Of a stretch of 64,000 nt of DNA, positions 43,837 to 54,849 are shown piece by piece (the stretch's first letter is position 1; each line of letters begins with the position of its first letter). Location of the stretch: NCBI GenBank assembly GCA_032622095.1, contig CP136068.1, forward strand, positions 126,423,989 through 126,487,988, written 5' to 3'. Source of the stretch: Siphonodentalium dalli. Taxonomy: Eukaryota > Mollusca > Scaphopoda > Gadilida > Siphonodentaliidae. Under the pieces are notes generated by a model, which saw nothing but the letters and a program-made list of their open reading frames with translations, had not been told where the DNA came from and searched no databases. Both the position numbers and the translations under genes were made by a program.

Positions 43837-44079
43837 CCCTTTGAGTGCCAGGGGCCGATCTCATCGGCCCTAAACCTACCAAATAAGTCTGTTAAAGAAT
43901 ATAAGAATAAATTATTAAAATTGTAAAAAATTGTAAAAACAAAAACAAAACAAAACATTGTTAGGCCAATGCATTCTCTTATATATGCGAGGCGACATAT
44001 GGTCGACTCGCATATATAAGAGAATGCATTGGCACAGGGTATATGGGTTGATACAAAAATCGACCTGGCACTCAAAGGG
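43837..44079 (+). mobile_element. TTAA-type MITE family W, copy 1 (one palindrome)
   Basis: TTAA at 43833-43836 and 44080-44083, 243 bp. Ends are CCCTTTGAGTGCCAGGGGCCG and the complement of CCCTTTGAGTGCCAGGTCGAT. It contains a single copy of the 69-bp palindrome. A family-P end fragment (CACTTTCATGACGGGAGCTGCG) follows at about 44105. Confidence 0.88.
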
Positions 44080-44682
44080 TTAACACTTTATTGTTGGTTA
44101 TCACTTTCATGACGGGAGCTGCGTGTCTCGATACGTCTAGGGTGTTGATGTTCTTGGCCGCGTCGGGAACATTGATAAACAGAAACTGTCCGTAACTTTT
44201 GATAGCCTTATATGTATATAAGTCTATCTTGGTAAAGACAGTAAGCATCATGATAATAGGTTAAACAGGTCTTGTCGGATCGGCTGCCGAAGAGAGAAGT
44301 TTCTCTCCCGCTCAGAGCACGGGCAGTTATTCCAACGTCTGGTGTATCATGCATCCTATATGATGTAACATGATACACCTACTTGTGACGTGTATCACAC
44401 CATCGGTACGGTGGAAGAATCATTGTCTGATCCCTCCAACATATAAGATGGTAGTATACAAGTCACATCCAATTTAGAATATGATCTTGATAATTATGCT
44501 TGTATCTGTTCTCGGTGTGTTTCGATGTGCTGTGTTTACCATACAATACGTTAGAGCATTACAATAACTGGGCACATATATACTCAACAAATCCATCCAT
44601 CATCCATGTGTATGTACTATCGGACACTGCGCTGGCGCAACATTAAAGACCCTGTGCCAATGCATTCTCTTACAAAGACATA

Positions 44683-45109
44683 TGTGACCCGCCATATCAA
44701 ATCCAGTCGTAAGTCGGGATTTTTTTTACCCTGTGCCAATGCATTCTCTTATATATGCGAGTCGACCATAGGTCGCCTCGCATATATAAGAGAATGCATT
44801 GGCCTAACAATTTTTTTACAATTTTAATAATTTTTTCTTGTATTCTTTAACAATTTTATAATTTCACCCATACAGAGCCCCAGACAAACATGAGCAGACG
44901 ACACTCTTCTATATGCTTCTATACATGTGTGGGGCTCCCTGCAGGGTAATGGATGTTTTTTATTTTATGTCCTAAAAATTGTAAGAAACATTTATTTTTT
45001 TTAAAATGATAAAAAATTGTTAGGCCAATGCATTCTCTCCATAAGAGAATGCATTGGCACAGGGTAAAAAAATCCCGACTTACGACTGGATTTGATATGG
45101 CGGGTCACA
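44683..45109 (-). mobile_element. Palindromic MITE family N, copy 2
   Basis: TGTGACCCGCC ends flanked by TA (44681-44682 and 45110-45111). The first palindrome is complete; the second is cut down to a 33-bp hairpin (GCATTCTCCATAAGAGAATGC at its centre). It landed inside a family-P fragment (about 44616-44673: 'GCGCTGGCGCAACATTAAAGACCCTG…'). Confidence 0.85.
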
Positions 45110-45599
45110 TATTGTGGACTTGTTCGGTGCGTGAAACTATTATTTAAGATAGTACTCATGCATTATGCTAACCGGGGGAATGTAGCATTCTAATAACATC
45201 TCCAAAAAATTCAACGGGATCGACCATACCACTCCATAGAAAATGTCGTCTTAACTACGCTCAATTGTAAATATTTACATCTCGATTCGGGACGCAGTTA
45301 TCAGCGACAAGCTAACACAAATGATTTGACCATCGAGAGTCATTGCATTTAATTAATATATCAGAAGGACGATGTGTGTTGCCAATTTGGATTAATATTC
45401 GTAAAAAATATCTACTTTGAGCAAGATTATTCTCCATTTCTATTTGATCACCCTACCGGAGTGTTTCACATCACTTTAACGTGGAACCAAATACGAATGT
45501 CACAACGACCGGGGATTTCAGCTGTCCAATTATTGTATGTTTTATGTATACCATACAGTGACAACAAAAATAACTTTGGTTGCGTTTTGTTTATTTCAG

Positions 45600-45670
45600 A
45601 TAATGTTCAGTAAACACTGTAGCTCCAGAGATGTCCATGACCTCATCACGCAAGCTGCTGGTGCCAACAA
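45600..45670 (+). CDS. PDE9A: PDE9A-like coding exon 2
   Basis: 71 bp between a strong acceptor (TTTGTTTATTTCAG) and a donor (AA|GTGAGT). It enters in phase 0 from exon 1 and leaves two bases of a codon. The peptide is 'IMFSKHCSSRDVHDLITQ', then 'AAGAN'. Vertebrate PDE9A has, from memory, an I-F-S-K-Y-C-x-S-x-D-I-x-D-L segment directly after the exon-1 counterpart. The residue-for-residue order and the phase continuity make chance unlikely. Confidence 0.87.
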
Positions 45671-45808
45671 GTGAGTATATTTTACTCGATGGGAGAGAGA
45701 GAGAGAAAGATTCTGTATTGCCTCCTTGAAAGAGATATGTTTGTGCAAGTATATGCAGACATGCAGATATAAATAAAATAGTGAATTGAGAGCACCTAAT
45801 GTGCATAA

Positions 45809-46150
45809 GATTGTCCACTTATAAATGGACAATCGGTACCTAAAATGGTCATTAATAAATGGACAATCCGACCACGCTCTTTAAAAACACTTCTTCGAAT
45901 ATTTCCGTTATTTCGTCAAAAACTCTTCTTCAAATCTCTCCGTTATTTCGTCAAAACTACTTCTTCTCATACAAATCACCGTTATTTAGCAAATTAACAT
46001 TATTTATAGAGTTATTGCCCTTCATGCAGGATTAACAAAACATGTCTTCATTTAGTGGACAATCCCAAGCTCGCGTGCCACGCGTGGTTGGATTGTCCAT
46101 TTATTAATAATAATTTTAGGTACCGATTGTCCATTTATAAGTGGACAATC
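45809..46150. mobile_element. MITE with 65-bp inverted ends (GATTGTCCAC)
   Basis: The left end, GATTGTCCACTTATAAATGG then ACAATCGGTACCTAAAATGG, is the inverse of the right end. Each end is itself built from two GGACAATC-containing units. About 340 bp, no ORF, and a TTTCGTCAAAA(C)T.CTTCTTC tandem in the core. Confidence 0.8.
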
Positions 46151-46211
46151 CTTGAAGAATTGCCTGATTGAGAGCAACATCAATATAGTAATTATATAAA
46201 ACGCACAATGC

Positions 46212-46338
46212 GTATTATCAGACTCACTTTGGTACGGGTGAGTTGTGTCATATCTGTGGAACTTTTATCGGTGTGAAAGAAAAACATGAAATGAAATACC
46301 ATAGCAAAAAAAGTAAAGGAAGTGGGGAGAAAACAGTT
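46212..46338 (+). other. Exon-like open frame with a Cys2-His2 pattern
   Basis: Between an acceptor-like TATTATCAG (about 46211-46220) and a donor-like AAG|GTATGT (46341) the frame reads 'GELCHICGTFIGVKEKHEMKYHSKKSKG'. It has C-x2-C-x10-H-x4-H spacing. It could be a stray zinc-finger exon or chance, and I cannot place it in PDE9A. The exact borders are uncertain. Confidence 0.25.
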
Positions 46339-46358
46339 AAGGTATGTGCCGCTTTTAA

Positions 46359-46801
46359 CCATTTACCCAACAAAACGGCCCTGTGCCAATGCATTCTCTT
46401 ATATATGCGAGTCGACCATAGGTCGCCTCGCATATATAAGAGAATGCATTGGCTTAATACATATTAAAAATTCTAAAATTGTCAAAGAATGTAGAAAAAT
46501 ATTATAAAAATTGTTAAAAAATGTAAGAAAAAATTCTAAAATTGTTAAAGAATGTGAGAAAAAATGGTAAAAAGTGTTTAAAAAGGCCAATGCATTCTCT
46601 TATATATGCGAGGCGACCTATGGTCGACTCGCATATATAAGAGAATGCATTGGCACAGGGCATAACTGTAACCATCACATGTGGTAAATGAACCGTTCCA
46701 GTGATATCCATATTTGTATGGTGTTATTGAGACAGACCGAAGATATTTTAGTTTGTTGAAGCTTTATTTGGGCGTTTTTGGCCGCTTTGTTGGGTAAAGG
46801 G
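46359..46801 (-). mobile_element. TTAA-type palindromic MITE, family M, copy 4
   Basis: 443 bp with TTAA at 46355-46358 and 46802-46805. Palindromes lie at 46385-46453 and 46587-46654. The spacer is about 50 bp longer than in the other copies because an AAATTCTAAAATTGT.AAAGAATGT.AGAAAAA unit is duplicated. Confidence 0.9.
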
Positions 46802-46805
46802 TTAA

Positions 46806-47280
46806 CTAAAAACTAAAAATTAACAAAACAAGACAAAACAACCCAAACGGTTGCGACCTGTAGATAAATAGTACAACATTCACATATATACGCTGCAGTA
46901 GAGATCATGCCGCCATGAATCTCTGCTCTGACTTCGCCGATTATTCGATTCGAGAACGACCCGGAATCGGTTTGCCGATTAAGATATTTACGAATCGCCA
47001 TGACTCGGCGCCGTGACGTCGGTTTGCGTTCACGTAGCAGACGACAAAATAAAAACGTAAGCATAGAGATTCCAACAGAGAGTATATAGACAATAGTTAA
47101 CTGTTCTGAGTACCGTACGGTTTTTCTCCTCGATTCAGATGCTGAGCATTATTTTTACGAGGCGCTAGCCGAGTGAAGATAATCCTAGCATCTCACGAGA
47201 GATCGAACATACCGCCAATCTGACACAATATTGAACTCTACCTGTTGCAATGTCGAATATCATTAGACAATGATGAAAGT
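46806..47280. other. No gene recognised
   Basis: Intronic sequence of about 475 bp without a supported feature. Confidence 0.4.
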
Positions 47281-47284
47281 TAAC

Positions 47285-48154
47285 CCTTTCAGTGCCAGGG
47301 GCCGATCTCATCGGCCCTAATTTACGGTCTGTAAAATCGGCCCTAAAAAAAATTGAATTTGTTTTGGGTATGCTTAAAGACACGGTTGGCCTTGGCGGTG
47401 GGTATCCTGTGAAATTATTTCCACTCGTCAAAAACCGCCACAAACAGAAAGAACATCAAAATGTAGATAGACTTTGTCCGTGTACAAATAAGCAAAATCG
47501 CATAAACAAAAAATAACTTTTCTGGTGTTTGTTTATATTATGGTGGTAAACATAAAGAGCGTTCTTTGTTGGTGAATACCTGATATGGAACTAATAAAGA
47601 GCGTTTATGCCATTTGTGTGTGATTAGCCAGTAGCATTGTGCTGTCTTCTGTAACACAATCAGGCTCTTGCTTATGATAACATGCTGTTTACGCGATGGT
47701 CATGGTATATATGAACGGAACTTTATGCGTTTTAATGTTTTTCTGTTTACGGTGTTTGGAACAAATATGAATATTTTCGACAATTAAGGCCGCACGTGCC
47801 TTTAAGCATGCTATAGCGAATTTTAAAAAAACTGGATAAAACCTTAGGAGTATGTTATAACTTAAAACTATCACCAAATATTCATAGTAATAATTTTGAT
47901 GCCCATGAAAAACGTAAGATTCCCTGGCACTAAACCTACAAGATAAGTCTGGCACTGAAAGAGTTAAAGAATATAAGAAAAATTTATTAAAATTGTAAAA
48001 AATTGTAAAAAATAATAACAAATGATAAAAAATTGTTAGGCCAATGCATTCTCTTATATATGAGAGGCGACCTATGGTCGACTCGCATATGTAAGAGAAT
48101 GCATTGGCACAGGGTATATGGGTTGATACACAAATCGGACTAGGCACTGAAGGG
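47285..48154 (+). mobile_element. TTAA-type MITE family W, copy 2, with a nested MITE
   Basis: TTAA at 47281-47284 and 48155-48158, with ends CCCTTTCAGTGCCAGGGGCCG and …GGCACTGAAGGG. It carries one palindrome (about 48040-48108) and is enlarged by the family-Q insertion at 47378-47801. Confidence 0.85.
47378..47801 (-). mobile_element. TTAA-type MITE family Q, copy 3 (nested)
   Basis: TTAA at 47374-47377 and 47802-47805, with ends AGACACGGTTGGCC and GGCCGCACGTGCCT. It is close to the copy in the YR retrotransposon (8107-8598), including the GTTGGCCTTGGCG version of the end. That copy and this one form a subtype distinct from 32748 and 52673. Confidence 0.85.
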
Positions 48155-48158
48155 TTAA

Positions 48159-48786
48159 TGATGAAATTTAATGATTTTACAAGTGTCCGACCATAGCTAT
48201 CCAATGTATTTAAATAGTTTGTCTCTTTAAATATTTGGCACACAGACAGTCCTCATATTGAGTGATTGGTATAACTTCCTTTTCCGATATCATCGAGCTT
48301 TTCAAATGTTCCCGAAATGTATTTGTTCGTTGTTTAGAAATTAATATGAATCACATAGAGATGATGTTAGTTGTCACTTATAATATGGTTATATACTTCC
48401 CTTACACCGTCAACAGATTGCCGTAATTTGTAAAATCTGATAGATTTCCAAAATACGTGGTAAATAAAAATGTGACAAAATCTGACACAGAAATTGTGTG
48501 AGAATTGACACCAATGTTTGATAAAATATAATAAATAATGCATGTCTTGTCGTTGACTATGCCAAAATAGTGGACATCGAAGAGGAGTCTGACCACAATG
48601 TTTGGCAGAGTCAACTCCAAGCCATACCTTTTTTTAATATAATAGATGTACACTGTATTGCTTTCGATTCTTTTCGATGTCAGAACAGTGATTCGATGTC
48701 GAGATTAATTCGATTCGAGGCAAACTTCCCGATTCCCGGGACACCACACCTGACTAACGGTGATACAATCGAGGCCTCACACTATC
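48159..48786. other. No gene recognised
   Basis: AT-rich intronic DNA. An open frame from 48570 leads into the LINE fragment that follows, but its first part has no motif. Confidence 0.35.
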
Positions 48787-48982
48787 GTACAGGAGGACAT
48801 AATACAAAGTTACAGATGCGCATTGTTAACAAGGCCATATGAAAATATTTCTTCACGCAGAGGGTGGTAAATATATGGAACTCTCTGCCAGACTTCGCTG
48901 TTGAGGCTCCAACACTCGATCAATTCAAAATATACATAGACGTATTCTTCTATTATAAAAAATACGAGTTCGACGACAAGTA
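48700..48982 (+). pseudogene. LINE reverse-transcriptase C-terminal fragment with ATG-repeat tail
   Basis: Reads 'TGGHNTKL', then a stop near 48840, then 'KYFFTQRVVNIWNSLPDFAVEAP' and 'LDQFKIYIDVFF'. The R-G-H-x-x-K-L plus F-F-x-x-R-V-x-x-x-W-N-S-L-P pattern is the C-terminus of many LINE ORF2 proteins. A (ATG)n-rich microsatellite at 49062-49101 follows, as a LINE 3' tail would. Confidence 0.7.
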
Positions 48983-49105
48983 ATATGTTCAAGTGACTTA
49001 CAAGTAACTATCGTATGACGATACATTTATTTGTAAACAAACATTGCAAATAATGTTCCGTATTATGATTATGATTATGATGATGATGATGATGGTGATG
49101 ACATG

Positions 49106-49285
49106 ATTGATATAACAGACCACTGTTATGATGATCGTGTCGTTATTTGTTTACAATACGTATCAATTGAGATATACGCACCCGTTGCCTCATTAAAATC
49201 AACATATTTCGACCATTTTAGGGGAATTCGGGATCTCCGCAAATTTACCCCGCAAATAGGGGACCTACTGCAAACTGTCACACCG
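49106..49285 (+). repeat. Interspersed repeat family S, copy 1
   Basis: Shares GATGATCGTGTCGTTATTTG, ATACGTATCAATTGA, ATACGCACCCGTT and GACCTACTGCAAA with 55645-55832. Unknown family. Confidence 0.65.
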
Positions 49286-50062
49286 ATCAGCACCTAATTA
49301 ACGAACCGGTGGCTGACTCGGCTGTCTCAGACTACACTCTTTAAAATACATATCAATTGACATACGCATTTTACAAATTATCTTTTTCATTTCTTCTATT
49401 TGTAATTGGCATAGCTTATCGCAAACTAAACTCAACGACAATAAGCGAAATTGAAATTCCAACTGCATCTTTTACCGGACTCGGGGTCGCACAACAACTT
49501 TTAATGCGTCCCGAAAAAAACAGTTCTATAAATAAAAACCCCAGCGCCCAGGCGAAACAAGAATTTCTACATTAGTATACATGCACGCGGCGCGCGTAAT
49601 AATAAACATATATCAACACTGTAATGTCATTTGATCGAGTTGCACTCTATCCAAGTCTCGCGTTGACAGACCTCCTAACAGTATTTGCGTCTGACTTCCG
49701 ATGCGTACGATTGTGTTCCGTTCAGTCCGGATGGGTCGCTATAGTTGTTGCTTGCCTGTGGTTGACTCCGCTTCAATCAGAGAAGGCTAATCGATCACGC
49801 CTGCCGTCAGCTATCTGGTGGACCCTCATCTTGGTGCAGCAACAAAAGACAGCAATCGATTAATACAACAGATAGACGGGTACGGATTTCCTAAGTAAAT
49901 ATTCACGGGATGTTTTCGTTGGATAAGGTCAACACGAGGCTGGACCGATGTAAAATATTCACAAGCTACTGTCGGTTGATTTCTATATAGCAACTCGGTC
50001 AAGTGGGGCGACCAAAAGGTTGAAGTTACAGAGTGGCGATACCAGAAGGTGGAAGTCACAAA
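49286..50062. other. No gene recognised
   Basis: Several open frames of 60-80 codons (for example from 49357 and 49624) show no domain, and the exon context is not convincing. Confidence 0.35.
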
Positions 50063-50199
50063 TACAGTAATGCCCTAAATAATCGACCCCTTAACCACAG
50101 CATAATTATTGGTAACTTTTCAGGATTTAGTCGCAAATATGACTTGTTGCCATTCATCGGAAAGCTCTCACTGAGTCGATTATTTAGGGCATTACTGTA
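50063..50199. mobile_element. Small TA-type MITE
   Basis: 137 bp including the terminal TA dinucleotides. The 25-bp inverted ends TACAGTAATGCCCTAAATAA… and complement are perfect. Tc1/mariner-type non-autonomous element by structure. Confidence 0.75.
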
Positions 50200-51950
50200 C
50201 TCATTGTATTTTAGATTGATCGATTCTTTATTTGTACAATATTTACAATCTTATCACAATTGTGAAAATAACCAAAACGTGATGGTGTTACTCTACAGGA
50301 GGGGTATGACTGAACTGTGACCGTCTTCATGTCGCCGGTATATGTACACACATGACGTGGCAAATAACAAAATTAAATGGTGAAATTTGCAAATGATGGA
50401 ATGCATGTGACAATAGTCGAATTGTATATGGGAACCACTTATTGTGTGCACCTTTGTATGTTGGTCTATATGCAATGACTACTCGGGCTTACCAGCGCTG
50501 CATCATAAATATTGGGGTATGACCGGACTGCTTCGATTATATACTGGTTTATAAGAAAAACAAGTAACTTAATATTATAATATCCGAAGGTCGTTGTCGC
50601 CAATGTTGATATTTTGTTTCCCGCTATTCGACAGCAAATTGGTTGTTCATATTTTGGAAGCAAAGTTCTCGCGTCGTCCCGCCAAAGTGTAATCTGAACA
50701 TGCCAGGCTGTATAACAGTGATAGGCATGTCATTTTATTCCACTGCACAGTCCTGACAAAATGAGATGTTGCATTTAACTTTTTTGAGTATTACTCTAAA
50801 TAACAATTTATCCATTTTTTTTTGATTTTTTTTTTTGTGGAAAGTCGATTAACAAAAGTTCCATTATAATAACACATAGTTACGGCTTTTGATTGGTCGA
50901 ATAGCATAGCATAGTGGTGTGCTAAATTTAGCGCGATATACAGTTATAGATATACAGATATAGTGCCGTAGTAAATTTAGCGTCAACACGTGTATGTGCA
51001 TGGTCATCTTTTGACAGGAACAACCTTTATGGACATGCGTCTATGTTATACAGATGCTGGTGAGATAAAGGTTACATACGAATGTGCGAATCATATTCGA
51101 ATTGGTCAATTAAATATTATAACCAGTGCAAGTTATGTCGTTAACAACGCGGGTATATAGAGTGTTTCGCGTCGTGAAATAGATATCCCACTGGTAACGT
51201 TTCCTGCGAAGTCAAATCCACTCAAATATCTAATCAGGTAATATACCGAGTTTTATATCTCATCTGAATCACATGTGCCACCATATTCCGGCTATAATTA
51301 TGTAAAACACGATTTGTTGTTATGCATGTAACCAAACTTAGAGGATTAACTGTGTGAAACAAAACCCGATCCATATGCCATGATGGGTAGTATATACAAC
51401 TAATCCCAGCGAAGCATGGGTTTCTTTATATGGAGCTGAAGATCCCAAATCTGGGCGAATCCTGCTTATCTTCTTTCTTCTTTTTTTTAACTTTTTTTAT
51501 TAGAAAATAATTATAATGTGACAAATTGTACGTGTTGGACTCACGTTCAACAAAAATATTATTCTATCATTCACTTTCTCACAGTCTCTTGCACTCACAT
51601 TCACTCAATCCATCTTATCGAGAACAGCTACACTTTCGGCATCGCCAGAGCACAATATATACACGTACATGAATACCTTGTCGATACCCAAAGTGGGTGT
51701 CATGGCTGTAACATCTTAACGAGGCATCGACTATAATACTATACGTGCGACTACATTTAATTCTTCGCCATCGGGGATGGTTTGTTGTTGTATCATAGAA
51801 ACCTGGTTATAATACAATTGCCAGTGGTCGATCGGACAAACCTTGATCCTTGTGGCATACTTCCTGGATAATCAGGAATAATGCTTTCAAGAACAACCTG
51901 GCCGACCATGCTGTAGAGCACGTTCTCTTTGCCATGACAGTCAAGGTATA
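50200..51950. other. No gene recognised
   Basis: About 1.75 kb of AT-rich intron with poly-T/A runs. Nothing supported. Confidence 0.4.
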
Positions 51951-52590
51951 TTGTCCTCATTGTTCTGGAATGGAACAAATTACCTGTACATGTATATAAT
52001 CAATGCAACCTCCATTTCAGATTGCAAAGCCAATTTAGGGATTATAGACCCAATAATAAAAAAACCCTCTTATGTTTATACAGGAAAAAGGAAAATTAAT
52101 ACAATACACTGTAAAATTCGGAATCATTGTAGTGATCTCCGTTCGGATATGTTTGATAATCACATATCCGATTCGCCTATGTGCCCCTGTAACTTAGACA
52201 TTGAAGACGCCAATCACTATTTTCATGTATGCCCTTTATTTGTAGATCAGAGAATTGACTTATACCGAAATTTAAGTATTAATGGCTTTCAATCATTAGA
52301 AGCAAATCATTTCTTATATGGGGTTAAAGGTATATCAAACCACAAGAACACCACTCTTTTCGCATTACCCAATCTTTTATAGCTAAAACAAAGCGTTCTA
52401 GGTTTTTCTTCATAACCGAGATTGGAATACAGATGGAAACCCGACATCCGCAGCACACACTTTATGCTATATCTGCTATGTATTTTTATGCATGTTCCAT
52501 GATTGTATTAGGAGAGGGGCAAGTTTGTAAGTTTTGTAACTTGTGCCCCGATCCCTATGTATATATTTTCTAGATACATTAAAATATGTT
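51951..52590 (+). pseudogene. LINE ORF2 C-terminal fragment and 3'UTR
   Basis: Reads 'HCKIRNHCSDLRSDMFDNHI', 'SPMCPCNLDIEDANHYFHVC' and 'PLFVDQRIDLYRN'. The C-x-C-x(8-10)-H-x(3-4)-C zinc-like motif and following P-L-x-x-x-Q-R are typical of the C-terminus of LINE ORF2. The 3'UTR hairpin (GAGAGGGGCAAGTT / AACTTGTGCCCCGATCCC at about 52512-52553) matches the tail at 37800-37935, so both are one family. Confidence 0.72.
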
Positions 52591-52672
52591 TAAAGTCCTC
52601 ATTGGACGAAGGTTTGCTCAGGGTCCATTCCCGTCAATGAGTGCACGTGCTTTTAGACGTGATTACTTTTAA

Positions 52673-53194
52673 AGATACGGGCGGCGTTGGCGGTGGGTAT
52701 GCTGTTAAAATATTCACCTCCGTCAAAAACCGCCATAAACAGAAATAATAGTAAAATATAGACAGACCATGTTCTTATACCAATCGGAAATATGGCATAA
52801 ACAGTATGTTATTGTCAAATGTTTTTTCCTTTGTTATGTAAACAAAAGCAAAACACGTTACAGAACTGGCTTTTGTTTAGATCCGGATATGGTAAACATA
52901 AAGTGCGTTATTTGTTATTGTTTTCCTGATATGGTAATAATAAAGAGCGTTTATATCTTTTGTGTGTGATTAACAAATAGAATTGCGCTGTGTGATGTAA
53001 ACAGAAGCAAAACTTCTGCAACACAAGACGGTTCTTGTTTACGTACACACCATCGTACGTCTTGACGACAATATACTATTTACGCGCTGATTATGTTTGG
53101 CACATGAACAAAACTATATATATTTTAATATTCCTTCTGTTGATGGCGATTTGAACAAATATGTATATTTCTGCAATGAACGCCGCCCGTGCCT
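52673..53194. mobile_element. TTAA-type MITE family Q, copy 4 (complete)
   Basis: 522 bp, TTAA at 52669-52672 and 53195-53198, with ends AGATACGGGCGGCGTTGGCG and AACGCCGCCCGTGCCT. It contains two 'CCTGATATGG'/'CCGGATATGG' modules followed by 'AAAG.GCGTT'. It is the reference copy for the interrupted element at 32748. Confidence 0.85.
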
Positions 53195-53588
53195 TTAAAA
53201 GTGGGTTCATATGAAAGATATATACCGGTAACATACATTTTATAAACTCTGTAAAATAACAATCATCAACAAGTACATGATAAAAATAAATTGACTGTGT
53301 CCTTATTCTCACTATCAATAATTTCCAATAATGACATTTCACATGACCATTGTACCGTTACTATCCAAGTACTAATGATTAGTGAAACTAGTCCAATAAG
53401 ATACCAAAGTTCTATAAAAAATGATGGTAAACATTGGGCATACAAACACGCTCTGAAAATCATATTCGGACTAAAATAGTTGAACATACTACATGTCTAT
53501 TGCCTGTTGACAAATCGATTCAGCCGTTTTGTTTACATCACAGTGGTAGGAACTGACACAAAACATTATACAGTTGTCGCCCACTGTC

Positions 53589-53699
53589 GAGGGAGACATT
53601 GAGATTTGTCACCCGCTCGAGAACGGAATGTCTCCCGAGGAGCGCAACTCCGAGGGAGACATTCCGTTCCGAGCGGGTGACAAATATCGATGTCTCCCG
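53589..53699. repeat. Hairpin of GGGAGACATT motifs
   Basis: Arms 53589-53644 and 53646-53699 pair almost fully (GAGGGAGACATT, TTTGTCACCCGCTCG, GAACGGAATGTCTCCCG). A shortened relative lies at about 54350-54410 (GGGCGACAAA…AATGTCTCCCGCTC…TTTGTCGCCCG). Confidence 0.75.
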
Positions 53700-53719
53700 A
53701 GAAAAAGGACAACAACTGT

Positions 53720-54467
53720 TTTGTTATCCGATTATACCACATAAAACAATCCTTGCCACCCACACTCACGATGTTTCACTGAGTCATGAGTGCTTTTTTT
53801 CCCGATTATGTATATTTTCAGTAACTACTTATCGTCCTATAGGATTTCTGTTCCATAAACGATAGTCAAGCCGTTAAGTGTTTGATAATCAGCGTTTATT
53901 TACGATCATTTTGGTGGTAAAATCGTCAATATCGGTCCATGCAATGTAAACCAATAAGCCATAAGGTATGTTATCGCCTTCTGCAATGTGGCATATTCAA
54001 TATTCGCGACAAACGTATGCATTACGTTGTCCACTAGCAAACATTTATAACCAACCAACCTCAAGGGATCCACTCTTTCAATCTTGCACTATAATGTCGA
54101 CATGAACATATTTAATCACCGAGATGTTTCGATGTAAAAAGTACATAATAACGCTTGTCCGATAAAAGTATCAACTCAGAAGTTCGAATATTAGATTCAC
54201 TAAATATATGCAAATTAGCAAACACCACAACTGGTGTGTTTTGCGAATCCGTGGGGTATATAAGATCTATGATTTTAGTACATCGTAGTTATGTGAAATA
54301 GATGAGTTACTACAGTGTGTATTTGGAGATATTCTTGCAATATAACATCAGGCGGGCGACAAAAACAATGTCTCCCGCTCAGCGGTCGACAGTGTGATTT
54401 GTCGCCCGGCACGTGACATGACATGGGCCAATCAGAAGGGTCGAAAATAGGGGAGGGTAACAAAGCA
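53720..54467. other. No gene recognised
   Basis: Intronic DNA with only the shortened hairpin motif near 54350-54410. Confidence 0.4.
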
Positions 54468-54846
54468 GTTTGACTGTTACGAGCATATGCTAGTTTATTT
54501 TTGAAACCTTATTTGTTCGGAAATACTAAGTGGTTTTCTATAACATTCGGACCAAAGTTTCCAGTCAGCGGTGCGTGGTATACACCAGTCCATATACCTT
54601 GGAGAATCCATCGACTGACAACTTTGGTCAGAATGTTAGAGCAAACAAATATGAATTTGGACATAAATGAGGTATCAGCTTGTTTGAAAAATAGTATAGC
54701 ATCTGCTCGTAGCTGTCAAAATAATATGGAATATGTCGATCTTAGATTACTACCCTTTTCCTCGCGTCTGATCGCGTTTTAGACGGCATCAGCCATTTTG
54801 AATGCGTGATACTCATCAACTCGAAACCACGTGATTCCCCACCGTG
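54468..54846. mobile_element. MITE family R, copy 2
   Basis: Shares the interior of 25505-25842 (GCAGTTTGACTGTTACGAGC, ATAGTATAGCATCTGCTCGT) and the right end (ACGTGATTCCCCACCGTG). The left end is missing, and about 45 bp of extra sequence is present near 54545. Confidence 0.7.
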
Positions 54847-54849
54847 GAA

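Larger units (their letters stand above)
31433..45599 (+). other. PDE9A: PDE9A intron 1 (about 14.2 kb)
   Basis: Bounded by GTGAGT at 31433 and TTTGTTTATTTCAG ending at 45599. It is filled with MITEs, hairpins, LINE 3' ends, a satellite and a fold-back structure, listed separately. No other in-phase exon was recognised inside it. Confidence 0.75.
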
